A stretch of 64,000 nt of DNA from Sycobia sp. Sy_11 (GCA_018907035.1 JACCIC010000035.1:3478501-3542500), one strand, 5' to 3'. Positions 15,109-28,321 are shown, counted from the first letter of the stretch. A program made the numbers and translations. The notes: generated from the letters alone by a model not told the origin.

Positions 15109-15110
<2 letters not shown>
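14880..15110. promoter_or_regulatory. Candidate regulatory segment with Hox-like words
   Basis: Complex sequence containing CCATAAA (14921-14927, a posterior Hox-type TTTATGG on the other strand), GATAAA, CCAATATT and TTTATATAAGG. It stands out from its flanks by lacking simple repeats. Function is inferred from motif content only. Confidence 0.25.

Positions 15111-15160
<50 letters not shown>
15111..15160. repeat. (TA)25 tract
   Basis: A pure dinucleotide run directly following CAATAAAATC; one of about 65 such tracts in the window. Confidence 0.97.
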
Positions 15161-15165
<5 letters not shown>

Positions 15166-15239
15166 CCTATAATACAGCACTGGGTTAAAAGTCAAAAATG
15201 ACGATATAGTCCATATAACAAAGCGAGGGATCGGGGAGG

Positions 15240-16310
15240 GAGGGAAATAAAGAGAGATTTAAGTCGACCCGGTACTCCGCGCGAATACGAAATCTGCCGT
15301 CACGGGCGACGCGCGAAAAATCCCCCGAGGAAAGGAGGGCGCGAGAAAATTCGCCCGCAGAGGTGAACGATCCGGCAGTTAAAGAATCCGTGAAATTTTA
15401 AGGCTTGACGAAATACCGGCTATAATGCGCCCGGGCATAGAAAGCCCGCGCGGCCGGTCAGAGCGGGAGGGGGAGGGGGGGAATATCCGCGTTATTGACA
15501 CATCCCCGTGGCGCTCATTGGTTAAGAAGGGGGGGGGCAGAGGGAAGGGGGAAAGGCTCTTTCGATATGCCCCGCGATCGCTTTTACCACCGGAGCGTGC
15601 TCCCGTTGCGCGAGGCTGCCGCTAAGCGAGGGGGGGGGGAGGGGCAGAGATGGATTTAGAGGGAGAACGGAGAAAGAGAGAAAGTGTAAGAGCGAGCGAG
15701 AAGGAGAGAAAGAGAAAGAGAGTGGGAGCGCGAACTGCGACACCCTACAGCTGTGAAATATACTTTTTGTTTTTCGCTTGCTCCTGAAGTCGCGCTCATA
15801 AATATATTTTAGACGTGGGGAATGAAGATTGTTGGAAAAAAAATGGCTTTTTCGAACTGTGTAAAAGCACAATGACAGTTATGATTCGTGAATTTAGTAA
15901 GGATCTGGGACTGATGATTTGAATATATCAGTTTTCACCATTTAATCTGCATGAAATTATATTATAAATTGTTTCTCTTATTGCTACAATTGATGCTGTT
16001 GAAAAACAAATACGTAGTATGAAATTAAAGATAGTAATGAAACGATTTAAAATATAACAAGATTTTTCGGGCAATATTAAAAATTATTCTCAATAAATCG
16101 TGAAATATTTTCATTTGTCATTCCGTTGACAGAAGCATCATAATTCATTACATTAACTCCCTGTTATAATTCTACAAAGTTGTGTAAAATGAATGAATGG
16201 ATCTTCGTCGTTTTATTCAACCATTCTGTTTCTATTACATTGTCCAAAGTCTGATTAATAATATGGTAGAATTGCATAATTTAACTCCAACAGAATAATA
16301 TTTAATTATC
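15240..16310. other. Purine-rich belt followed by AT-rich unique DNA
   Basis: 15440-15740 is strongly G/GA-rich with GGGGAGGGG runs and then GAGA-like units. From 15760 the sequence becomes AT-rich and complex. No gene. Confidence 0.65.
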
Positions 16311-16560
16311 TATCATCACTCGGCAATGGATTGCGTAATTTTGGTTAATTGTCTGACTTTTATGATCCATTGGATCGAGAGGATCGACGAAGCGCTTGCC
16401 GGTAATGAGAAAAAAAAACCTTCGAATTTTACCGATAGTCGAAGATAATGCGCATTGAAAGCCGCGAGTTTACGACCGCGAGAACTCCTCTGTGATGCAA
16501 ATTCGGCCCCGCGCCTCCCGGCAATTGCTCGCCGTTATTTTCTCACTTCGACACTTGCGC
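16310..16560. promoter_or_regulatory. Candidate regulatory segment with POU octamer
   Basis: A non-repetitive segment with GCGTAATTTTGGTTAATTG, AGATAATGCGCATTG and a perfect octamer ATGCAAAT at 16495-16502, next to a long (TA)n tract (16605-16668). The motif cluster suggests an enhancer; conservation was not tested. Confidence 0.25.
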
Positions 16561-16599
16561 GATTCACCCGAGTGTCCCGAAACCGATATTAACAATGCA

Positions 16600-16604
16600 G
16601 ACGC

Positions 16605-16670
<66 letters not shown>

Positions 16671-18170
16671 ATACAAGCACGAACTCGTCTCGCTGCGAAT
16701 TACTTTGCGCAGAATATGGCGCGGATAAAAATCGAAATTCAGCGACAACAGTTTCGCCGTATAGTACAAAACGATGAAAAACAAAAAACAAAAAAAAAAA
16801 AACAAAAAAAAATCCCTTCACCTTTCCCAACGCTCTCGTTCGCCTCTGCGTTACATTGTGCGATGTGACTCCTCACCCCGCCCCGCCCCACCCCCTCCAT
16901 CCAGCTCTCGACCAAGCCCCCCCCCCTCCCAGCGGCAGACTTCGGCGACACATTCTACGTAAAGATATTGCGCCAGAGCCGTTGAGTCGAAGCCAATGAG
17001 AATGAAGAGGGAATCCCGCGAGAAAAAGTGGATATGTAGTGTCATAATGGATGCTCACGATTGTACGCGCGCGCGCGCACGATACCAATACATTGTCGCG
17101 ACAATGCTGCTGTCGCGTCTATGCGTCTTGTCGGTCGTTCGCCGCCGCCTTTTGAATTAAAGGCGGGTCCCGGCTATGACGACGGCGACGACGACGACGA
17201 CGACGACACATTCTATTCTATGCGCGCGCATCGTCGTCGTCGCCGCGCGAGAAAAGCCGTATCATTACACGCCCACGCGAATAATAATCGTCACGTTGGA
17301 GGACGAGGCTGCGAGAGCGCTCGTGCGTGCCAATGGCGCAAGGATCGCGCGACTGCTCCCCTCCGTTCGTGTGTTAAGCGAGCGCAGTATACGCGCGCGT
17401 GTACATGTGTGTGTGTGTGTGTGCGTGCGTGTGTGTGTATGAGCGAGATTGACGCCGGAAGCTAATAGGAGACGTTGCAGTTATAATATTTCATGTAGAA
17501 CTCTATATTTAAGTCACACTTACGTACGCACGATCAGATTCCCGCGGGATATCCTCTTTGCGTTTTTATCTGCGCCAACCGCATTCGATTCTGGTTAGAT
17601 TTACACTTTTGCCGTCCGTATAGGTAATTGGTACACCCGGAGCATCCACGTACATTACAAACAACGATCGTATCAGATATTTTTATCAAGATTCGCACGA
17701 GCTAACCGTGCGTTAATCGATGAGGTTACCATAGACCTATAGAGACATTATGCGAATCGTTCGTGATTCGCGTGTAACTGACTCCAGCAACAAAAATATA
17801 GCACTGCAATTCGAAAGTACGTATACGTAATTAAAACAATTTAATTGTCAATGAAACAAATTTTCATTTTCATTTGTTTTATAAATTATATATTTATTTT
17901 TATATAAAAATATTATGATTATTAAACGAATGAATAAAAGTCATCAATTTCTAATCTATTATTAATTATTTATGAATAAATTATTCAATGAACGACTAGT
18001 TGGATTATCAAATTTATCAATCAATAGAAGTTAAATCGGATTTTCTTATTAGATTCTGGTCGGATTCCATGTGCGATTACCCATGAAAATCCAAAACACA
18101 TGCATATTTGAGTCCATATCACTTATTTCGATTCTTATCGGACTCCAATCACAATGAACATTTGAATGCC
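16600..18170. other. Microsatellite cluster then AT-rich unique DNA
   Basis: (TA)n at 16605-16668, (GAC)n at 17180-17209, (CG)n at about 17065-17080 and (GT)n at 17407-17440 lie in the first kilobase. 17470-18170 is AT-rich and complex. No gene is recognised. Confidence 0.65.
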
Positions 18171-18875
18171 GCCAAATATTGGTCAAGTTGAAAGTCACGC
18201 GGAATGCCCGCTCATTCGATCGCCCTCACAAGCTCGCATCGTTTCTGAGTGCGTTATAGATCGCCCGCGGTTCGCTGGAGCATTTCTTGTTCCATCGACG
18301 CGAAATACTTGTGAAAAATTATTCGTTCGCTCGTTACACAAATCGAGCGGGCCCGTGTTCTTTAATAGCGAGTGCGTGTTTAGATTCGATGGAGCGCCGC
18401 TCGCGGATTTAAAATACATCTCGCGCGCGCAATAAAGACATATATATATATATATATATATAACAATGTTCTCTCCCGAGAGAGGTGTTGGTATTATTCC
18501 CATTGTTTTATAAGTGTCGCGCGAGCATGCAAACACTGTCTGGGGGTGGCCCCGACGGCGTCGAAGCCTTCGCGAGCCTGGAAGTTGTAAACTTTTAATT
18601 GCCAACTATTGTCAATTGTGTGTGAGCGCGCGCGCGCGCGATCCGACATAATCCGGATCGTTTGCAGCGGCGCGTTTTACGCTTATAATCGTTAAAAAAA
18701 GCTCGAGAAAAAAAAATAGAAAAATAAGACGACGTTAATGGCACGGCGCGGCTTTACGATTGCATTGTAAATCCATTATGTTCCCTCCGCCGCCCCCCCT
18801 CCATTTTTTCTGCATTTTACCCGCATACTCGGCTAAATAGCCCGTTCATTTGTCGGCCCCCGCGCCCGGTGATCG

Positions 18876-18915
<40 letters not shown>

Positions 18916-19961
18916 CTCTCGTTCTCCCTGGGTTTCGCGAAATCTCGCGAGCGAGGCACGCCGCGTATTGCGCAAGCGCGCATATAAACCGTCGGGCTTC
19001 CTTCCCCTGCACACCGAGAGATCTTTGGGCGAGTCGTTCTCACCGCTCGTCGTACTAGTGGAGGCGCTCTCGGGCGACCGCGCGCCACATTTACACGGCA
19101 TTTCGGGCGAGTAATGAGACGCGATGGCCCATACGTGCGTCCGTCAGTTGAAACTCAGTGGTGTCTAGTAAAAATGTTCATATATGGATATATCAGAACT
19201 ATGTATACTTCATATTGCTAGTAATAATTTGCTCGATTCCTGATAAAAAATTAATAAGTCCTCAATGATTCAAGATTGTGCCATCATGAATGACGATTAC
19301 TAAGTCACCCCACATCAAAGGCTAAAAATTTCATTACAGGGACGCATAATTTCTTTCGCGTTGACTCATCTTCCAAAGATTTTTGCCCGTTCCTTCATTC
19401 CAAAATACTCGAAACACAGTTTACCACTTGAAGTACGGGATTGCAGTAAGAAGTGGCGCGAGAAAAAGGCCGGGAATGATGAAAATTTTCAAGAAATTCC
19501 CATACGTAAATGCTAATAGTTCATTCTCAACAGTAGGTTACCCGTAATTTCTTTCTCAATTGATACCCGTACGTATCTGTGTATATGGGAGTTCAAATGG
19601 CCGAGCCCCCGCCTCTTTGTGAAAAAGCTCGTTCGGGATACATCCGATCCGACCTTTTCCCTGATTAAGTGCGAGGCTCAATTTACACGGGCCCAATTAA
19701 CCGGTCGTGGCGCGCGCGCGCGCGCGAGCGTTTCGTCGTTGGCGCAAAAAGGCCCCCACGGGCAGGACGCGCGCATATATATACATATATACATAGACTT
19801 GCTATGATCGCCGAGGAGAGAAGAATCCCAAAGCCGCCGCCGCCGCCACCGCATCGGGGCGAGCTCTAAACCGCTCACGTTTCCCGCGGGGTTTTTATCT
19901 GCGCGCGCGCGCGCGCGCGGCTACTCTTCGGAACGCCCTGTTCTCTCTTTTCTCTCTTTCG

Positions 19962-19992
<31 letters not shown>

Positions 19993-20279
19993 TCTCTTCT
20001 TAGATCTCCTTTTCCCGTTCTCAGCTGTAGCGCGCTATATAACTGTGTCAGGACGGCGAGTCTTGTGCAAGGCCCTCCGCTGCACCAGTATCTGGTTAAA
20101 GCAGATCACGAAGATCCGATGCTATAAGTTCTCTCCCTCTCTCTCTCTCTCTCCTCTTTCTCTCTCCTTCTCTTTCTCTCCTATTCCCGCGGGCGCTTTT
20201 TCTCCATTCCTCTCTCTTTCTCCCGAGCAACGGCCTATAGCGGCTTCTCGGTTTACTCGCTCTAAGAGACTCCATGTCC

Positions 20280-20334
<55 letters not shown>

Positions 20335-21000
20335 CCTTGCGCTGTGCGATTCTCTTTGTCTCGCGCATCGATCAAATTGCGCCGATGAGGAGCTTCGCTC
20401 CATTATATATAACTCGAACAACCGCGGCAGGCTCCTCTCCTGATTACGACGCATAGCTGTATATATACGTAGCTGATGGCCCGCGAAAATTGGTCTAACG
20501 AGCGGATTCTTCGGATTAGGGACAATTTCTCAAACGGGAACGGGCTGTTTATTTCTTTGGGGAGGGGGGGAGGGGGCAGGCTGAACCAAGTAAACACCAT
20601 CTGTTACGGATGTAATTTTTGAAATAATCAACCCGTTTCTCATCCAATACCATCGTTGCATAAAATGAGCAGAAAATCCAACGACGCTGACGTTCATTCC
20701 TAATTCCCTATAAATCACCGAATTAAATAATTGCGGACCTAATTAAAATTTCTGTCACTCAAAATAGACGCCAGCAGACGCCAGCGCGCGCATAAGATTA
20801 CTTAAACACTTTTTTTGAGATTGGAAATATATACAAGCGCTTGTTTAATGAGACGCGGATTTGACAATCGTTAAAGTAGACCAGAATCGGGAGTAAAAAC
20901 AAATTGACTTACACTTGCTTTAAGGAAACTTCGAGATAAACTGCGCGGGGTAATTTAATTCGTAATCCATAAATCCGTGCAAACAGGTCTTGCCACACTC
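18170..21000. other. Non-coding mixed segment with long (CT)n tracts
   Basis: (TA)n at 18440-18462, (CG)n at 18626-18640, 19706-19728 and 19900-19918, and (CT)n at 18879-18910, 19955-20000 and 20281-20330. An 89-codon frame at 18166-18435 has no known domain. The EVI1-type word CTCATCTTC occurs at 19365-19373. Confidence 0.65.
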
Positions 21001-21115
21001 GGCTGTTTCTACTTGGCTCCGATCGCTGGAAACGCGCGGCCTATCCTTTTTTTTCCTCTTCTTCTTCTCCATTTAATCGAGCCTAATTACTTTTTCCGAA
21101 CTTTCCCGCAATCAT

Positions 21116-21157
<42 letters not shown>

Positions 21158-21612
21158 GGGTAACGTCTTTCGATTTCGCTGAAAATTGCCCGTAGCTCGC
21201 AATTTTTTCCGGCAAGGTAAAGGGTGGAGGAAAGTGGGGTATAATCACGCGCAGGAAGCCAAGACAATCGGGAACGTACAACCGACCGAGGGAATCTCGC
21301 GTTTGATATCGAATTCTTCGATAACGTCGATACGGAAATCCATATAGATAACAATGGAAAAGACGAAAGAAATTAAAAAAGCAACCGGCACGATCGGTCA
21401 ACGCTACGGGAAATGCCGCGCGATTCCCGGACGCGCGGGCGTTGGGCGATCGGGGGACGGAGGGGAGGGGAAAGGGCCCTGGAGGGTCCACCGCTCGACC
21501 GGTATGCACCTCGGTGACGAAAGAGAGCGCGCGCAGGACGAAACCGTAACGGACGGGCGCAGAAGGAGGGGGACAAGGCGGTGAGGTCGTGTCCAGCGTC
21601 GTGGCGACTGTT

Positions 21613-21658
<46 letters not shown>

Positions 21659-21671
21659 GTTGCGGAGAAGC

Positions 21672-21705
<34 letters not shown>

Positions 21706-23004
21706 CCTGCGTGCATATAGCGGTCCGCGCCCGAGGAGAGGTGCGGAGGTGGGGGGTTCCGCTCCCGTGGACGCCACCGCCGCCCGCTCCTATCTTTCCT
21801 TTTTCCTCTCTCTTTGTAAAGATATATAGCACACGAGAGGGGAGAAGGAGGAGTAACCCAGGTACCGATGCCTCTTCACAGCCCCTCGCGACACTGCTCG
21901 TCTCTCTCTCTCTCTCTCTCTGTCCAGCCCCCGGCGTTATATATTAATTATGTTTGTCGACGTCTGTTTTTTCCGTTTCGGTTTCGCATTACTCCCTTAT
22001 AGATGCGCAGTTTTTGTATCCGTCATTGGGAAGAAGGCGATTAGGGGGAAGAGTGAAAAATATGAGGATAAAAAACGGGAATTTCGCCATCTGTGGCGTT
22101 CGATAACAATAAACGATCCGGTAACGCATTAGCATCGATTAGCCGAGCCAAAGCAGAAGAAGAAAAAAACAACAGCATTATATTATTATTCAGAGGAGAA
22201 AAACCCAACGGTGACACGTAGGAGGATTTATTGTTCTATTTATCGGCGCAACTTTGCCAGTCGCTCTACACTCCGTCGCCTAAGGAGACGGCCGGATCCG
22301 CACATGCGTTTATTCACTGTTAACGTGAATTGACGCAACGTCTAATCATTGAAAGATTCAAAATAAAGCCCTTCATTTAATACGATAAAATTCGATATTA
22401 CGTAATAGATCATTTGATGCTTGAAAAATTCGATTTTTAGGCAAATCGGAAATTAAAGGACAATGACAGTAACTAGTGTCATCATTCATTATTTGTTGAA
22501 TTTCAGGATACTAATATTTTCACAAGTGATTGTTACATTTAATTTTGTTCCAATGTTAATATTTGTACAGAAATTCGATTATTACAAATGAAGATATGTA
22601 ATTATTTGTATTATTACTCTATAAAATTTCACAGTGAATAACATTTGAAAATTCATATTCATTTATTTAACGTTTAAAATTTAATTTAACGCTTCAAAAC
22701 TACTTACATCAAAACTTAATAATTATTTATTCATAATTCTAATCCAACTATCTTACTATTATTAGCTATGGTATTTCTCATATTCGGTTTGAGAGAGAGA
22801 GAGAGAGAGACGATTTTTTGACATTTGACCATATAAGCGCTTAAATCAATTTTGTATCCCCACCATAGTAAACCTCTTATACACAGCGAATATAACGTTC
22901 ACCAGGCTACTCTATATTATATTTACATCGCTGTCTGGACTCTCTCTTTTAATAATTAATTAAATAAAATAATCACTTAATTCCTATATCCGCGTATCCG
23001 CGAG

Positions 23005-23046
<42 letters not shown>
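21000..23046. other. Microsatellite segment then AT-rich unique DNA
   Basis: (AC)n at 21124-21157, (TA)n at 21615-21657, (GA)n at 21670-21705 and (CT)n at 21901-21920. 22140-23000 is AT-rich unique, followed by (TA)n at 23008-23046 at the edge of the candidate promoter region. Confidence 0.65.
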
Positions 23047-23183
23047 GTGTGTGTGTGTGTCGACGCTCAGCGGGTGCCGCCCGCGAGGAAAAAGGACGGA
23101 GGACGGAAGAGCATACATGTATATAACCCTCTCCTCTATAATATCCTCGTCATGCGGAGGAGCGGTACAGCGGGACGCGAGAG

Positions 23184-23223
<40 letters not shown>

Positions 23224-23427
23224 CAGCTGGTCGCGTGCCGGCGTGGTGTTCGGCCGCGCGCCGAGAGCAGAGCGAGATAGATATAGAGAGCGAGGGAGAG
23301 AGAGGGAGAGAGAGAGAGAGCTCGCGTTCCCCGGACTCACCTACCAACCTACCTACCGCGCCGCGCGCCTCGCGACTCCGCCGACCTATACGCGCTCGGC
23401 GACGAGGCTCCCCGCCCATCGGCATCT

Positions 23428-23502
23428 GCTGCCGCTGCTGCCGCTGCCGCTGCGGCGGCGGCTGCGGCGGCGGCGGCTGCGGCGGCGGCGGCGGCGGCTC
23501 CC
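23428..23502 (+). repeat. CTG/CGG triplet-rich tract
   Basis: Mixed CTGCTGCCG and CGGCGGCGG units in one run read as poly-Ala or poly-Gly in several frames on either strand, which explains the long low-complexity open frames here. Confidence 0.9.
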
Positions 23503-23981
23503 TCTCCGCGCCCGCGCGCCGCGCACTGATTGCTCACTCACTCTTACCGGGGGCCGCGCGAGCAAGTACGCGGTTATACACTCGGTGGCCATCCGCGGCC
23601 ACGCTTAATACTCACCACCGTGCGCGCGCGCGCGGACGGACGGACGAACGGACGTACGGACGCAGCAGCAGCAGCAGCAGCAGCGGCGGCATCGGCAGCC
23701 GACACCAGCAGGAGCGGGAGCGGCGATAGCAGCATCCCGCGCACCACCACTGCCGCGCGCACTTGTCGTCGCTCTGGACTCTCTGGTCGTGGGAAGTGCC
23801 GCGCGCGCCAACGCCGAGCCACGTGCGCGTCCGGACGGCGGATCAGCCGGCGGGGGGGGGATCGTCGAAGGAGCGAGGAGTAACAGCGGCTGCGGTGGCG
23901 GCCCTCGCGATTCGCCGGTGCCCAGGAGGAGATTTAGTGTGCTCAGTGTTATCGCGGTGCAACGACGACGGCAGCGACAAC

Positions 23982-24012
23982 GAACAACAACAACAACAAC
24001 AACAACAACAAC
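23982..24012 (+). repeat. (CAA)n tract
   Basis: About ten CAA units follow a GACGACGGCAGCGACAACG lead-in. CAA-rich, unstructured leaders are common in 5' UTRs. Confidence 0.9.
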
Positions 24013-24086
24013 GCCAGCAACTACCCATCGATTAAGTGTGATTCCGCGACCCATCCCCCTGTTTTGACTCGTGTGCATATTCATAG

Positions 24087-24120
<34 letters not shown>

Positions 24121-24170
24121 TCGAAAGAGGTCTGCTTATCGACTGTTTATCGCGCGTGCTCCCTACGAGA

Positions 24171-24179
24171 AAGGTGGGT
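24171..24179 (+). promoter_or_regulatory. Donor-like splice site in the candidate 5' exon
   Basis: AAG/GTGGGTG fits the animal donor consensus and sits downstream of the CAA-rich stretch that looks like 5' UTR. It is a sequence match only. Confidence 0.3.
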
Positions 24180-24291
24180 GCATCACTTCATGTCTACATG
24201 TGTGTATATGTGCATACACGTAGAGGTGACTCGTAAACGACACAAGTCGTTGCAGTGCTATATTGACAACAAACCGGTGCCTCGTTTTATG

Positions 24292-24326
<35 letters not shown>

Positions 24327-24520
24327 CTCGGGGGGTGTGAGAGCCCCCGCCGCCGAACACCGGGGAGGAGCCGCGGCGAAGGCGCGTCTCTGGAGCAGCA
24401 GCGGCGGCAGATCACAGTGCGCGCCGCTCTCACGCGGATTCTGCAAGCGGCGGGCGAGCGAGCGAGCGAGCGAGCGCGCGGTTCCCACGAGATCTTCACC
24501 TTCGCTCCGAGCCCCGTGGA

Positions 24521-24532
24521 ATGACAGAGAAG
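24521..24532 (+). CDS. Possible short first coding segment (Met-Thr-Glu-Lys) ending at a splice donor
   Basis: An ATG at 24521 is followed by three codons and then GTAAAT, a good donor match. Short first coding segments of this kind are common in PRDM-family and other transcription-factor genes. It ends in phase 0, while the preferred acceptor of the zinc-finger exon at 57056 needs phase 2, so at least one more exon or a different acceptor (for example 57033) would be required. Without splicing the frame closes after 28 codons. Speculative. Confidence 0.25.
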
Positions 24533-24544
24533 GTAAATAAACTA

Positions 24545-26010
24545 TGTATGCGCCTGCGAGCGCCGCCGCTGCGAGCGCCTCGTATTCACTTTCCCTATGC
24601 GCCGATTTGAAATTCCCGCGCTCGGGAGCGCGCGCGCGCGAACCCGAGAGGACTCATCCCTGTTACGTTGCCTCTGTAATGGGCTATAAACACGGTAGAC
24701 GTAATCTCGATTCGCGCGCGGCTTCGCGGCCGCGGCGGGAGGAGCCGAGTTTTCGCTATTTCGTCACGTTCGCAAAAGTGCAGATGACACGTTGTTGCGA
24801 AAAATTCACTTCCCTCCCCACGACGACAACTGATAAAATTTCTGAATTCTTGATCAGTGAAAGAATTTTAGTTTATTGCCGGGCGCGTGTAAATTACTGA
24901 TATAGAGAAATGATTCGCTGCTTCAAATTCAGCGGGGATAGATCTGAAAAAGTTTACATTGAAATTGGACTCTTTCTTAATTCCTCTTATTTTGCTTGTT
25001 GGATGTTTGACTGTATGCGTTCAATTTTGCATTACTAAACTGATTGTAAAGCAATTTTTAACGAATTCTATAAATAGGATAAAACGTACAAATATTCTCT
25101 ATATTTCTAAAATATTGGAAATGATCAGCATAAATAATATCTTCATGACAGCTTGAGGCATAATATAAACTAAAGAAAAACTTACTGTTTTAATTATGTT
25201 GTAAACCGTCCTTATGATAAACTCGCAATTCTCGCCGAAATTTGTTAAATATAAATTATACTACTTCATTATGAAGCAATTGGAAATCATTTGGAAATTT
25301 TATTTGTGACTCGCAATAATTTGAAGCAGTTTCCATCGAATTTCATCATACTCGTGATGATTCTCCGTCAGTTAGTAGATCAAAACTTAAAGCACGGCTT
25401 GACAAGTAATCATTATTAAAGCACCGCGAAATATTACAAAGGTCGCCATGATATACGACTTAAAACTTATTTTAATACAATATTTAAATACTTTTGCATC
25501 TGAATCTTAAAAATTTTCTCCATACTTGGTTTGCCACTGTACAAATTGGTTAGCAACTACACATACCTAATGAATTGAAAAAAAAAACTGAATTTCAGCT
25601 TAAATCTATATTGCGATAAATTCTCAGTTAAACATAAGTAAGGAAACATAGCCAATTGACGCGCGTAGTCTTTGATTTTGATTCGACGCGAATTCCACAG
25701 CCGATAAAAAAAAAAAATCGCGTTTCCTCGGCGCGCGATCATTCGATTTCGCAAAACCGAAAACTTAATACAATGTGGTATGAGGGCTATATCTTCGCTC
25801 GGAAAGTACACGAATACCCCCGAGACATTGTCAATGGACATCCGCGGCGCGCCGGTTCGTGGTTTCGCACGCCCACCCCCCCCCTCCCCCCGCGTCCCGC
25901 GACGCCAGTTGCCGAAATAATCGGCAACGATTTTGCGCTGCTCACCTCCTGACGGTACTTACTGCGCGTGTATATAAAAGCCGGGGGAGACGCACGCGCG
26001 TGTATCCGTG

Positions 26011-26064
<54 letters not shown>

Positions 26065-26329
26065 GTATATATAAAGGATGTGCCGCAAACAAACGGGCGA
26101 AGCGGTAAACGGAAAACGAATTTCAAAGGCGCGCTACACTCGCCCCGCGAGCGAGCGAGCGAGCGAGAGCGACAGAGAGAAGGGAAGGGCGTTTCGAAAC
26201 CAGTTCCTCTCCAGACGCGCGCGCACCCACGCTCTCGTTCCTCCGTCGTTCGACCCGTCGTCGTCGACGTCGACGTCGTCCTCATCGCCAGACTGAGGAG
26301 GGGCCGGGCTTGCTTCGCGCGAGGGCGAG

Positions 26330-26388
<59 letters not shown>

Positions 26389-26789
26389 GAGATAGGCAGA
26401 GCGAGAGAGACTGAAGCAGACTCTCATTGCGATTCTTGAGTCTCGCACGCCGGGGCTTCTTCCTCGTTCATAAATTTCAATTCCCCGACACGGGCGCGTG
26501 CGCGCCGACACGTGAAAAACGTTTAAAGTCTCTCGTCGGCGCAGTATCTGCCTCCCTCCCTCCCTCCTTCTCACTCTCTCTCTCTCTCTCTCTCTCTCTT
26601 TATTTCTGCGAGAACGCCCGCGCGATTGGCATTAGAATCTCTGGATTTCTGACTCCGTAATCATTTTTTCCACCTTCTTCCGAATAATGGAAAATTATTA
26701 CTTATTAAGTGATTCGAGAACTGATTGATTTTCATTGATTCTCGCTCTACGGTAATACATAACGATGCATGTGTATGAAATGTATATTC

Positions 26790-26868
<79 letters not shown>

Positions 26869-27760
26869 CAATTTCTTCAGCGCCTCTTTCGCGCATTTGC
26901 CGGAGGATTTATGAGTGTAATTTCGCTTTCGCGCGTGTCGGGTTTCCTGGTCTGTAGAGACTCTGGAGTACGGAATGAAATTAAAACTACGAACAACGGA
27001 TCTTGTCCATATGCACGCGGTGTATTACAATTGAGTTACCTTCGAAAAAAAAATTTAGTCTGGTCGATGATCCGTAATTGCAAGGTAGGCATTGTAATCA
27101 AAGTGAAAACATACTTGTAAAATGAAAAGTCTTTCAGGATGATTATCTGATCAGACGTTGTATCGACCTATATATGTATAATGCAATTTTCTTCGAAATC
27201 TTGCTACGGTATCAGAGACGCGAAATAGTTTATTAAATTTTCTATTTACCGCTTTTAATAATTCGCTGCAAGACGTTTTGTACCGCTCCGTTGTAGAATT
27301 CAAAGCCCCCCTCCCCCAAAAAAAAAGAATATAGATAAGGCTCATTTCACGTTTAAACATAAGTACGTTCATGAATACTGGAGAAAAGTAGTGCAACCCA
27401 ATTCATATAACGATGAACTGCGATATAATTTCAGGTACATGCATATATATTACAATATACATATGTGCGCGCGCGCCCGCGTGTATTAGATTCGAATAAA
27501 TGTCCTTTGAATGCGTGATTCAAAGTCACCGTAATAGGAAATAGTAAAAACATATAGAACAAATAGTACCTAAGATCCAAAAATGTGCATAGAATATCTT
27601 TGACAATGTCAATGGTAAATTTCAAATCGTTGTTCTAGAAAATTTCCTATAAAAAAAAAAAAAAGAACAAACAAATTTGCTGTCATTAAATTAATTACGA
27701 ATGTGTCATAATTTTTTTCTATACAAAAAGTTAGATTTCCCAGACAGAAAACCTAGAGAT
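24545..27760. other. Non-coding DNA with AT-rich parts and long simple repeats
   Basis: 24545-24850 is GC-rich and 24900-25700 AT-rich unique. 25980-26640 carries (TA)n at 26015-26062, (GA)n at 26333-26390 and (CT)n at 26572-26600. A very long (GT)n is at 26793-26867. The remainder is AT-rich unique DNA without coding signal. Confidence 0.65.
26793..26867. repeat. Long uninterrupted (TG)n tract
   Basis: About 37 perfect TG units, the longest dinucleotide GT run in the window. Such a run can adopt Z-DNA and is likely highly polymorphic. Confidence 0.97.
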
Positions 27761-28321
27761 TTGTGTCGAATGCCAAAAAATGCTCCACGCAACAGCACCT
27801 GTACAGCGGAAATCGCGACGAGGCCAGCCAACAAAAGCGCGCCACAGCCGAGATGATATATAACGGATCGAGGAAAAAAGAAAACAACAGAGGCGCGCTC
27901 GCGCGCGCACGCACACCCACGCGGAAAGAAAAAGCCACGGGGCGCCACGCACGCACGAAACCCGCACGCACCGGGAATCGCGATCCTAACCGCCCGCCTC
28001 GTCGGAGATGGATGTGAGGCTCCCCGACGCCGTTCTTTCTTCTTCTTCTTCTTCTTCTTCTTCTTCTTTTTTTTTCGTCGCGTTGTTCAGCTTCCTCGCA
28101 CCCGCGCCGCTCGCGCGCGCGGTGAACGCGGGTTGCCTAACCGCGGGACTCCCCCGCCCTTCCGTCCCCGCCGCAATCGCCAAAAGACGCCGACGACGAC
28201 TAGGCCCCCGCGCCGCGCCGCGGCATATTTGAATACCTGCGCGCCCGCGCCCGTTGTGTATTACGAGAATGAGGAGCAAAACCGGACAATCGTGAGAGAT
28301 TCTCAGATATATACATATGTG

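Larger units (their letters stand above)
13720..15240. other. AT-rich segment with one long (TA)n tract
   Basis: Starts with (GT)n at 13777-13806, continues as unique AT-rich DNA and ends with a pure (TA)25 tract at 15111-15160. The part at 14880-15110 is listed separately as a candidate regulatory segment. Confidence 0.65.
23050..24532 (+). promoter_or_regulatory. Candidate promoter and 5' exon region
   Basis: This GC- and CpG-rich stretch has triplet runs of CTG/CGG (23428-23502), CAG (23663-23690) and CAA (23982-24012), typical of 5' UTRs of insect developmental genes. An initiator-like TCAGT lies at 23943. Donor-like AAG/GTGGGT is at 24173/24174, and ATG-ACA-GAG-AAG/GTAAAT ends the region. 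Open frames here shift between repeats and show no known domain, so they are not called as genes. Whether this starts the hamlet-like gene or another transcript cannot be told from sequence. Confidence 0.4.

Noticed and set aside
18166..18435. 89-codon plus frame without simple repeats
   Set aside because: No recognised domain, no splice or promoter context; length expected by chance.
21087..21716. 209-codon minus-strand frame
   Set aside because: Built from (GT)n, (TA)n and (CT)n translations with unrelated sequence between; no domain.
23051..23608. 185-codon Arg/Glu-rich plus-strand frame
   Set aside because: Poly-Arg-Glu comes from (GA)n and the Leu/Arg tail from CGG/CTG runs. The region may be 5' UTR but this frame is not supported as protein.
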